From Sanchytrium tribonematis (lineage: Eukaryota > Sanchytriomycota > Sanchytriomycetes > Sanchytriales > Sanchytriaceae): a DNA stretch of 18,904 bases. Within the stretch, counting starts at the first letter, position 1; every line of letters starts with the position of its first letter. Of this stretch, positions 1-7,310 are shown piece after piece. Where the stretch lies: positions 1-18,904 of the forward strand of contig JADGIG010000107.1 in the NCBI GenBank assembly GCA_018985235.1, given 5' to 3'. The position numbers were made by a program, and so were the translations under genes. Below the pieces are notes generated by a model. That model was given only the letters and a program-made list of their open reading frames with translations, searched no databases and had not been told where the DNA came from.

Positions 1-53
1 TCCGATGAAAAGGTCCTTGGATGATTCATTGCATCTGGTAAATCCTTTACCAT
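1..53 (-). CDS. possible 5' end of an unrecognised minus-strand gene (partial)
   Basis: An ATG at 53-51 on the minus strand opens a frame of 17 codons (MVKDLPDAMNHPRTFSS) that runs out of the window. An in-frame TAG lies upstream, so this ATG would be the first one available. The spacing to the preceding minus-strand gene (stop at 120) is 66 bp, typical of this window. A second frame of the same DNA is also open and Cys-rich, so the frame choice is uncertain. No family is recognised; this is a weak call. Confidence 0.22.
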   Translation of the reverse strand, partial: MVKDLPDAMNHPRTFSS

Positions 54-119
54 TGACACTTCCAATATCACAGTCACCTAAGAAGAAAGGCGTTTAAATA
101 AAAGCAATAAAAGTATTTA

Positions 120-584
120 CTATGATTTCTTAGAATGCATTGGCCTTGAGGATATAATTGTAATGTTCCTGACGTGCTCATCACTGTGATTCAGTCTCTT
201 TTTAAAGAAAAAAACATTCTTTAAGCGTGTCAAACTGCTCTCTGAAGAGTTTCTCTCAATTTGCAAAAATCTAGGCTTGAATTGGGCAATTTTTTCTTTT
301 AGTGATTTTGCATTAACTTCTGCTGCACTCACATCGGGCAAAGATTTTAGAATAGGCTCATTTGGCAATGCTATGCTCTCAAAATTGTTCTTGGAGTCTA
401 CATTTATTTCCTTTCAAAAAGGTGTATAAGTTTTGCCAAATCTTCTTATCTTTCTTGAAAGTGGTCCATTATAGTCATCCTCCTTAATTCTTTCCTCCCA
501 AATAGCTATCAATATCTTCACTTTATGAGGTACTGTCATTTGCATGATTTCATTAAATTTCTCAACTGAGTAAATTTCGGCCAT
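120..584 (-). pseudogene. small unknown gene interrupted by an in-frame TGA
   Basis: From ATG at 584-582 a coding-like frame runs 56 codons (starts MAEIYSVEKFNEIMQ, ends RRFGKTYTPF) to a TGA at 416-414. The same frame then continues for 97 more codons (including LPDVSAAEVNAKSLKEKIAQ) to a TAG at 122-120. Read through, the product would be about 154 residues. It is basic and helix-rich, with no signal peptide or membrane segment. The second half has no ATG of its own near its start, so two independent genes are unlikely. No GT-AG intron of suitable length spans the TGA. A recent nonsense mutation, readthrough, or a sequence error remain possible. A selenocysteine role is not suggested by the context, which has no redox-type motif. 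Family not recognised. Confidence 0.45.
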
Positions 585-667
585 GTTGACCTACTTGACC
601 TACTGGTTCCACAAATAACAACAAAGATTCTAACTTGCTAATTAATACCAAAATAAAATTAAAGAAG

Positions 668-673
668 AAAAAA
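668..673 (-). terminator. Pol III terminator of tRNA-Gly
   Basis: A run of six A on the plus strand (six T on the transcribed minus strand) lies 5 bases past the tRNA 3' end. This is the usual RNA polymerase III stop signal. Confidence 0.8.
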
Positions 674-677
674 TATA

Positions 678-748
678 TGCGCCGACGGGGAATCGAACCC
701 CGCTCGCCACCTTGGAAGGGTAGAATCATACCACTAGAACATCGGCGC
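678..748 (-). tRNA. tRNA-Gly (anticodon TCC)
   Basis: The minus strand reads a complete cloverleaf. The acceptor stem GCGCCGA pairs with TCGGCGC and is followed by discriminator A. The anticodon stem CTACC/GGTGG encloses the loop CTTCCAA, giving anticodon TCC for GGA codons. The T arm is CGGGG-TTCGATT-CCCCG. The B box GGTTCGATTCC is a perfect match to the eukaryotic Pol III internal promoter, and the A box region is TGTTCTAGTGG. There is no intron and no encoded CCA. The sequence closely resembles eukaryotic nuclear tRNA-Gly, which supports a nuclear rather than organellar locus. Confidence 0.96.
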
Positions 749-921
749 TTGTGAGAATCGCTATATCGAGATATATATAATGTCTTTAAATTCATTTATT
801 ATGATAATTCCTTGAATTTTATAATTGGTTCTTCAGATTTATCATCAGGGATTGATGAAGTTTTCGATTCTAAATTGATTGCTTTTTTATGGCAAAAGCA
901 GTATTTTTTTGAAACATCTTT

Positions 922-3478
922 ATGCTTTTATTGAACTTGGCAATGTGTGTAAAGCATTCTGATTTTAGAACATTTGATAACCAATTCTCACATCTTCGAG
1001 ATTACAAGGCTACTATTACGAAAGTGACTTGCAATAATCCTGTTCAAGTTCATTACACGAGATATAATCCTACAGCGCCTGATACTCCAATTTCGCAAAT
1101 ACTTAATATTCATATTCTTGGAAACGACAAGTACATCCACTTCAAGACCACCAGTCTTACCGATAATTACAGATATGTTCATCCACTTTTGCAAGAGCCT
1201 GAAAAAAATCTTAAACAAGAAGGGTGCCAATATTCCAATGGCAAATTCAATGTCAAGATACAAGACAACATACTTCATGTACAACATATTTCTATTCCTT
1301 TAGATAGAATCATTTATCAAGATAATATTGTCAAATATGAGTATGAAAATTCCTTTGGCAATTATGCAGAAACATTGCAGGATGAGGCACTTGGCCTTCA
1401 AATCAATTACAACTATGAACAAATTTATGGATTTCCAGAACATGCAGCCCATCTAGATCACAAAAAGTATTTTGAGACTAATCCACAAGGACATGACGAG
1501 TTTATCAGATTGTATAATTTAGATGTCTTCGAATTTGAATTAAACACTAATATGGCACTGTATGGTAGCATACCTTTCTTTTTGGGTACTCAAAATGGGG
1601 AATGGAGTGGTGGGTTTTGGAATAATCCAAGTGATACCTTTGTTAAATTGAATACAGCAGAACAATCAATGAATATTGTGAGTGAGTCAAGTGCTTTCGA
1701 ATTCTATTATTTCCAAGGAACTCCATATGAAATTTTAAAAGCATACCATGATTTGACTGGAATCCCGCAATTACCACAATTGTTCTCAGTTGCATTTCAT
1801 CAATGTAGATGGAATTATAATAATGTCGATGATGTTTTACGTGTCAATAGTAAATTTACAGAACACTCCATGCCTGTGGATGTCATTTGGCTAGATATTG
1901 AACATACAAATGGTAAAAGATACTTCACTTGGGATGAGCACCAATTTGCTGACCCAGTTCATATGCTGGATACTCTGAAATCTGTTGGAAGAAATATGGT
2001 CACAATTGTAGATCCGCACATTAAGATTGATGATGAATTCTCAGTTTATCAAATGGGAAAAGAAAATGACTATTTCGTTTGGAACAAAGATAAAGAAACT
2101 TTTACTGGAGACTGCTGGCCTGGTAGATCTGCGTGGTTTGATTTTTTGAATACCAAAATACAAGATGTTTGGGCATCTTTATTTGAATATTCGCACTATC
2201 TAAAAAGCACTCCAAGTTTATTTACTTGGAACGATATGAATGAACCAAGTGTTTTTAACAATCCAGAAATTACAATGAATAAGGATAACATACATCGTAT
2301 TTACGAAGGGAATGATGTCAAAGAAGTGCAGCATCGTCAAGTTCATAATATTTATGGCCAGATGATGCAAAAAGCTACCGCCATGGGTCAGATTAAAAGA
2401 GATGAAATCAGCAAAAGACCATTTGTATTGAGTAGAGCTTTTTATGCTGGTACCCAGCAATTTGGACCAATTTGGACTGGAGACAACATGGCTAACTGGG
2501 AACATTTGGCCAGTACAATACCGATGCTTTTAGGATTGCAGACAAGTGGTTTGCCTTTTGTTGGTGCTGACATTGGTGGATTCTTTGGAAATCCAGATGG
2601 TGAGTTGATGAGCAGATGGATGCAATTAGGTGCTTTTCAGCCGTTTATGAGAGCACATGCTCATATTGAGACTAAAAGAAGAGAGCCTTGGCTATTTGAA
2701 GAGGAATATTTCCAAAGTATGAAAAAGAGTATTCGAACAAGATACACTTTATTACCCTATATTTACACTTTGTTTTTTGAAAATATGATTGAGAGTATAC
2801 CGATCATGATTCCATTATTTTTCGAGTACCCAGGATTACAAAGCGAAGATAGGTACTTGTTCGGAAAACACATTTGGGTACAGGGTATCCACGAGCCTAA
2901 TAAGAGAGAAATTGAGGTTGATTTTCCTGAGAGATATTATTCTTTCGAAACTTCTCAGATATATGGTAAAACAAACTGATTTAGAAGCAGGCAAGCATAA
3001 CATTCCATGTGATTTGATGACATTGCCGGTTTTTGTGAGACAAGGCAGCATCATACCATTTTGGCTCAGAAATAGAAGAAGCTCTGAATTACAAAGGAGA
3101 GATCCTATTACTCTAAAAATATATTTGAAAAATGATTATGCGAAGGGAACACTTTATATGGATGACTACGAATCTTTCGGATACATCAATGGAGAATATA
3201 TTTATAGAGAATTCGAATTTAACAAAAATATTTTATCGAACAAAAAGAAGCCCGCAATTATTAGAAAACAAGCATTACATGAGCATGCAAAAGGAAAAAA
3301 TATCAAAGTTGAAAGAGTGAATAGAGTAGAAAGATTAATTATTTATGGCAAGCAATCAGCTACTACTAAAGTTAAAGTCAATGGAAATAATCTACATTTT
3401 GACATTTTAGATGGCGTTTTGACTGTAAAAGACCCTAAAATGTTAGTTAAAGATGACTGGGAAATTCATTTTGAATAA
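922..3478 (+). CDS. GANAB: glucosidase II alpha subunit (GH31), one 19-nt intron
   Basis: ER alpha-glucosidase II trims the inner glucoses from N-glycans in the calnexin folding cycle. The N-terminus is a very short signal-like segment (MLLLNLAMC) followed by VKHSDFRTF, which matches the start of mature family members. The GH31 catalytic motif WNDMNEPSVF carries the nucleophile Asp438, and WTGDN carries the acid/base Asp521. GADIGGFF, MRAHAH and RREPWL are also family hallmarks. The frame breaks at 2966. Joining 922-2965 to 2985-3478 gives 845 residues and restores the C-terminal domain (LPVFVRQGSIIPFWLRNRRS, then WEIHF at the end) as in GANAB. The family is usually about 900-950 residues, so this is slightly short. 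The stop TAA lies inside AATAAA, and the convergent next gene ends 16 bp away. Confidence 0.95.
2966..2984 (+). other. 19-nt spliceosomal intron in glucosidase II
   Basis: GTAAAACAAACTGATTTAG has a GTAA donor, a CTGAT branch-point-like element and a TAG acceptor, after a G in phase 1. Unspliced, an internal TGA ends translation. Removing it restores the GH31 C-terminal reading frame. An alternative acceptor at 2990 (25 nt) also keeps frame. The 19-nt choice is preferred because the fumarase intron in this window has the same length. Confidence 0.85.
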
Positions 3479-3494
3479 ATTGAATAAATTTAAG

Positions 3495-4112
3495 TTAGTC
3501 TTTTGTATTTTTATTGCTCCAATACGTCCACGGTGCGATCCATGAAGTCTTTTTAACAAAAAAGTCCATCATAGAATTGAATAAGCATCCAAATCTTTCA
3601 AAAAATTCTTTGGAAACTATAAAGCGACTCTCTATAATGGCCGAGGCAAAAAATGCAAACGCGGCGTAGACCAAGCCTAATGTGATGTACACAAGCCAAT
3701 GAATGAATTGTAGCGAATAGTATAACAGCATTGATATGTTTCTCCATGCAACTTTGATTCCATTCATAAATCCTCTTTTATTCAAAGTACACCTGTCGCG
3801 ATTAAATTCTCCAACTTTTTGATCAATTTCTGCTGGGGTCAGGACTGGTTCACTTTTAAGAAAAAACGAATCATTGTCAACTGGAATTTTCTCGGATACG
3901 AACTTTTCAGTCGAGTTTGCTACTTGATTTAGATACTTTTGATAATCGTCATAACACTCTCTGGTGGTAGAATTTGTCAGACCAGTCGACATGCAAATTG
4001 CGAGTTGTTGTGTGCTATTCTGCCCTAAACATTTCTCATTGTGTTTTGTAACAAGGAAACTACAACTTGATGGAAACAACTTATCTGCGAAGAGAAGAAC
4101 AAAGAGAATCAT
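3495..4112 (-). CDS. unknown secreted/membrane protein with lumenal Cys and N-glycan sites
   Basis: 205 residues, family not recognised. It starts with a short hydrophobic signal-like segment (MILFVLLFADKLF). A Cys-containing region follows (Cys17, 28, 40, 53, 107) with N-X-S/T sequons at about N32, N47, N66 and N125. Residues about 127-160 (SMLLYYSLQFIHWLVYITLG onward) form one long or two short membrane segments, and a short polar tail rich in aromatic residues follows. The layout suggests an ER-entering, membrane-anchored protein with its Cys-rich part in the lumen or outside. It converges on glucosidase II with only 16 bp between stop codons. An upstream 16-codon ORF (ATG GTG TCA) lies in the leader about 50 bases before the chosen ATG. 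Confidence 0.75.
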   Translation of the reverse strand: MILFVLLFADKLFPSSCSFLVTKHNEKCLGQNSTQQLAICMSTGLTNSTTRECYDDYQKYLNQVANSTEKFVSEKIPVDNDSFFLKSEPVLTPAEIDQKVGEFNRDRCTLNKRGFMNGIKVAWRNISMLLYYSLQFIHWLVYITLGLVYAAFAFFASAIIESRFIVSKEFFERFGCLFNSMMDFFVKKTSWIAPWTYWSNKNTKD

Positions 4113-4330
4113 AATTATTTCAAGGATCGCAGATGTATGGTATTAATTATGCCATATGACACCATTTTAAACAAACTTTATTTTTTCTTTGTGTAACAGA
4201 GGTTTTATACTGGATTTTGATCGTGTTTGTAATCAAGTACATCAACCTTTATTTAGTTGTCGCTAAAATAATGGCGCTATTTAATATTCTCACGATTTTA
4301 TTAGTGGAAGGGATAGTTCGATTTCTCATT

Positions 4331-4732
4331 TTATGACACCCAATATTTGGGACATAAGTCCATTGCGCAATTATTGCATTCTTGGTCCGTATGACCGCAA
4401 CCACAGCCACATCTTCCGACGCAATTTTTGCACTGAACGCCTTCAGCATCTGAACAACATTTTTTGCCACAACAACTTTCACATTTCGTACATTGTGATG
4501 GTTTCTCTAGTGCTTCAACCGCAAAATTGCAGCATTCCTTCGGGGTGGTATAAGAGTGTATTAGTTTGCCGTGTATTTTATACTCATTTATAATAAATTG
4601 TTGACCTCTTTTTGGTCGACCTTTTGGCTTTAATTCATACAATTCGTACTCATCAATATGATCGCAATATGAAGTTCTATGACCACTAATGCATTTGTGA
4701 CAGCTCAGTTTTATGTTCCCTAAGGTAATCAT
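4331..4732 (-). CDS. copper-fist DNA-binding protein with metallothionein-like tail
   Basis: 133 residues. The N-terminus is a copper fist: Cys11, Cys14, Cys23 and His25 form the zinc site with the spacing C-X2-C-X8-C-X-H, GHR is at 17-19, and the KGRP minor-groove motif is at 37-40. This matches the layout of yeast Ace1/Cup2 and Mac1, which bind DNA and switch metal-homeostasis genes. Residues about 66-127 hold 16 Cys in roughly 60 residues (ECC, CTKCESCC, KCC, CGCGC), as expected for a Cu(I)-thiolate cluster. There is no obvious separate activation domain and the protein is shorter than Ace1. The third part of a classical fist (C.HC after KGRP) is not seen. Role as a copper-sensing regulator, or a regulator-metallothionein hybrid, is inferred. 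The stop is TAAA. Confidence 0.85.
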   Translation of the reverse strand: MITLGNIKLSCHKCISGHRTSYCDHIDEYELYELKPKGRPKRGQQFIINEYKIHGKLIHSYTTPKECCNFAVEALEKPSQCTKCESCCGKKCCSDAEGVQCKNCVGRCGCGCGHTDQECNNCAMDLCPKYWVS

Positions 4733-4786
4733 GTTAAGTTAAAAAACAATGTTTGAGGAGAATTCTTAAATTAATTGGAACATGAG

Positions 4787-4795
4787 CCAATCAAC
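4787..4795 (+). promoter_or_regulatory. CCAAT-type element upstream of the copper-fist gene
   Basis: CCAATCAAC lies about 55 bases upstream of the copper-fist ATG. The same 9-mer occurs at 7248-7256 and, inverted, at 10332-10340, both also in 5' flanks. A role as a CCAAT-box is inferred from position and recurrence only. Confidence 0.35.
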
Positions 4796-4857
4796 TTTTG
4801 AAAATAAATTAGCCAAGAAAAATCTTTTTCAATATAAATTTTACTAAAAGACCACAC

Positions 4858-5898
4858 TTATTCTTCTTCTACAGATGAAGTATCATCAGAATCTTCATCG
4901 TCTACAAACGATTTCTTACCAGGTGCATTTCCAAGTCCCAAGGCATCAGAACTGTCGATGTGCTTTTCCAATGTCTTATCACGTCCAAGTTTTTTAAAGA
5001 AATTTTTCGTGTATCCCCATAAAGATTGTTTTGTGCCAAATAACTCATCAGAAAAGTCCTTCAATGAATTATCATGAAAGTGGCTGATCAAAAAGTTGGA
5101 AATGTGTTGAACATTAATAATAATCCTTCTTCGGGATGACGCAAATGCTACTCGAGCTAATCTTGCAGTAATATAAGATTTGAACTGAGTTAATCTGCCT
5201 TTGTACTGCTCTAAAAGGTGCTTTTCGTATTCTTCCATTTTCAGATACAATTTCTCAAAAGTCAATTTAGGAATCTCTACAGTGAATGGAGCCACATAAA
5301 ATGAAAAGCTTTTGGATTCGTGAACTTCTATTCCAGTTTGAAGAAGATGTGTTTTGGCGTTGAAATATTTGTACATTTCAATGGACTTTGCTACATTTTT
5401 CATGTAAAACGAAATAGATGGATCAGCTTTAAAAAAGTTGGTTACATTTTCCATAAATTGTTCTGAATGCTCGTTTGTAAATCTTTTGTACCAATCTCTA
5501 AGACTGTCCAAATATTGTTCAAATTTCACTACACTGCCACTCTCGTAGGCTTTTTCTCCAGCGCCGATAACAACAGGAAACAAACTATGAATGTTATCTA
5601 CTTCCTCTTCCAAGTTTAATCTTAAATCATCATCGAGCTTTTTTGCCAAATCTTTAAATGATTGAGTAAATTCGGCATCAAAATGTTCCTCTTTCGTTTC
5701 GTCTGGGTAGGCCGGGACTGGAGTCCAATGGATATCGGTGTCAATATCCGTATTTAATATAACCGCAAGCAGAGGCGAAAATGTTTGATTTCCAGGAGGA
5801 ATTTCCATTTTGATTTCATTGTTGACTTGACTCTTATCTAACTCTACTTCTGGTGCTTGACGGGTTGACCTAGCAGTAATCAAATTAATCCAAAGCAT
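4858..5898 (-). CDS. unknown secretory-pathway protein, acidic tail
   Basis: 346 residues, family not recognised. The first residues (MLWINLITARSTRQAP) could be a short signal peptide like the one on glucosidase II here. Sequons occur at N37 (NQT) and N151 (NVT). The rest is a soluble, helix-rich, charged protein without membrane segments. The last 14 residues are almost all Asp, Glu or Ser (DDEDSDDTSSVEEE). Two acidic clusters also lie near residues 60-100. An acidic C-terminus occurs in Ca-binding lumenal proteins, but no EF-hand or ER-retention signal is visible. The gene is tandem with the copper-fist gene (125 bp between). Confidence 0.72.
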   Translation of the reverse strand: MLWINLITARSTRQAPEVELDKSQVNNEIKMEIPPGNQTFSPLLAVILNTDIDTDIHWTPVPAYPDETKEEHFDAEFTQSFKDLAKKLDDDLRLNLEEEVDNIHSLFPVVIGAGEKAYESGSVVKFEQYLDSLRDWYKRFTNEHSEQFMENVTNFFKADPSISFYMKNVAKSIEMYKYFNAKTHLLQTGIEVHESKSFSFYVAPFTVEIPKLTFEKLYLKMEEYEKHLLEQYKGRLTQFKSYITARLARVAFASSRRRIIINVQHISNFLISHFHDNSLKDFSDELFGTKQSLWGYTKNFFKKLGRDKTLEKHIDSSDALGLGNAPGKKSFVDDEDSDDTSSVEEE

Positions 5899-5909
5899 GA
5901 TCAGAATAG

Positions 5910-6335
5910 TCGTTTTACCCTTTTATTCAAAATTATGTTACACCAAACAAATGGGCAAATGAAATTCAGTCCCTGATTGTACAATATGTTTCAAAAAAAT
6001 TGTTGTTCAGTGCAGAAAATTCGAATGATCCTCGAGTCTTATTTGTTTAAGATTTCGAGGCTGAAATCAGTAGACTATTGACTCTACATAGCGGTGAAGT
6101 CAACGCCCATTTATTAGCCCTGATAATTAGAAGTCATCTGTTACAGTATGATTACGGTATTCAAGATAGAGCATATATCCCTTTGTTTGATTTTTGTAGA
6201 ACTTTTTGCTTCAAAGGTGAACATAAAGGAATGGGTGGTTATAAGCAGCTGGGAGAATTTGTTCCAGATTTCGAGCAGAAAGACCTAGTAGAAATTAAAC
6301 AATATTCAACATTTTATTTATTATATAACTTGTGA
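5910..6335 (+). pseudogene. coding-like plus-strand frame without ATG and with an in-frame TAA
   Basis: After a TAG at 5907 one frame stays coding-like to the TGA at 6333-6335, except for a single TAA at 6048-6050. Before the TAA it reads TPNKWANEIQSLIVQYVSKK and FSAENSNDPRVLFV. After it come DFEAEISRLLTLHSGEVNAH, LLQYDYGIQDRAYIPLFDFC and GGYKQLGEFVPDF. The other two frames carry many stops. No in-frame ATG exists. Two in-frame GT-AG segments could remove the TAA (6045-6059, 15 nt; 6036-6059, 24 nt), but neither resembles the 19-nt introns. The 3' end overlaps the minus-strand coiled-coil gene by 22 bp. It is either a decaying gene or a real gene with an unseen first exon. Family not recognised. 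Confidence 0.5.
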
Positions 6336-7216
6336 TACTTTGCTATGGTCCACAGCTCATTCAACGTATCCATTTTGTCTTGATCTTCTTCAATTATCTT
6401 TGCAATGTTTCTGAGTATACTATTTTCCAGTTTATTGAAAATATCAAGAGCATCTTTAATGCTGTCATCCAGCTTTAAATGCAAATCTAAGTTTCTTTCT
6501 TTTTTCAATACTAAACCATCGATTAAAACTTTTCTAAATGGAATATCTTCTTGCTCACTATGCTTCTTAATTATGTCAAGAAGTAGAATCTGATATGATC
6601 CAATTGAATCCATATTATCTTTGGAATAGTTACTGAAATCTACCTGTGCCTTTTTCAAACAATCGTAACCGTAAAGAATACTCCATTGAACATCTATCTC
6701 TTTTGATTTAAGTGTCTTTGGTATATTAAACTTCGAATTGTTATTTTTGTAAAACTCGGCTAATTTATCTGGTAAATGCTTTATGATATCACTTATACAA
6801 ACCACATATATCAGATCTGATATAGCGAGCTTCAGCTTGGCCGCCTCTGATTGCCATTCCTTGACTTCTTCTTGAGATTTCTTCGCTTCCTGTTCTAATT
6901 TGATTCTTTCTAATTTGTCCTCTTCTAGCATTGCTTTGATACCTCTAATTTCTTTCCTTAAGGCTCGCGTACTGGATAAGTTTGTGCTTTGTAAGCTAAT
7001 TAGGACTTGCATTGAAGGATCTCTCTTTAGTGTTATATCATAAATATCCGCTAATCTTTTCTCTGAGATGCCTTCAAATTCCATCTTAATGATACTTAAC
7101 AAATGTTCTTTTAACTCATCTTTAGATATTACCTCTTTAATATTGGATATCTCCTCTACAAACTTTGATGAAGCCTTTTCAATTTTTTCCATTTCTTGAA
7201 TTGACAAAGTTGACAT
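6314..7216 (-). CDS. unknown cytosolic coiled-coil protein
   Basis: 300 residues, family not recognised. There is no signal peptide or membrane segment. The N-terminal third is helical. A strong coiled coil spans about residues 84-132 (RKEIRGIKAMLEEDKLERIK region, heptad-like Leu/Ile/Ala spacing with dense Glu/Lys). A mostly helical C-terminal part ends in KYHKLYNK. ATG at 7216 is the first Met after an upstream stop. The stop TAA sits inside overlapping AATAAATAAA. The gene is divergent from the asparaginase gene across fewer than 100 bp. It could be a cytoskeletal or tethering protein, but nothing in the sequence settles this. Confidence 0.75.
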   Translation of the reverse strand: MSTLSIQEMEKIEKASSKFVEEISNIKEVISKDELKEHLLSIIKMEFEGISEKRLADIYDITLKRDPSMQVLISLQSTNLSSTRALRKEIRGIKAMLEEDKLERIKLEQEAKKSQEEVKEWQSEAAKLKLAISDLIYVVCISDIIKHLPDKLAEFYKNNNSKFNIPKTLKSKEIDVQWSILYGYDCLKKAQVDFSNYSKDNMDSIGSYQILLLDIIKKHSEQEDIPFRKVLIDGLVLKKERNLDLHLKLDDSIKDALDIFNKLENSILRNIAKIIEEDQDKMDTLNELWTIAKYHKLYNK

Positions 7217-7247
7217 GTATCAAATTCAAGGTTTTATTTTCAGGTGA

Positions 7248-7256
7248 CCAATCAAC
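7248..7256 (+). promoter_or_regulatory. CCAAT-type element in a divergent promoter
   Basis: CCAATCAAC sits in the 94-bp gap between the divergent coiled-coil and asparaginase genes. It is the second of three identical 9-mers in 5' flanks in this window. Function is inferred. Confidence 0.35.
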
Positions 7257-7310
7257 AATTACCAAATTAGAAAAGTTATTCTATAAGTAGACGTAGAAAA
7301 TAAATTCAAA

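Noticed and set aside
414-416. Selenocysteine at the in-frame TGA
   Set aside because: Context has no redox or selenoprotein motif, and I see no convincing SECIS-like element; other interrupted frames carry TAA and TAG instead.
562-795. 77-residue minus-strand ORF
   Set aside because: It reads straight through the tRNA-Gly gene and shows no protein-like pattern; a shadow frame.
799-925. Minus-strand open stretch with a CxC-type segment (KKYCFCHKKAINLESK) ending at TAA 801-799
   Set aside because: Coding-like over about 40 codons but without a start codon, and it would begin inside the glucosidase II start. Too short to support as a gene in AT-rich DNA.
4249-4482. 77-residue minus-strand ORF overlapping the copper-fist gene
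   Set aside because: It is a shifted frame of the Cys-rich tail; the copper-fist frame has the conserved motif and a normal end.
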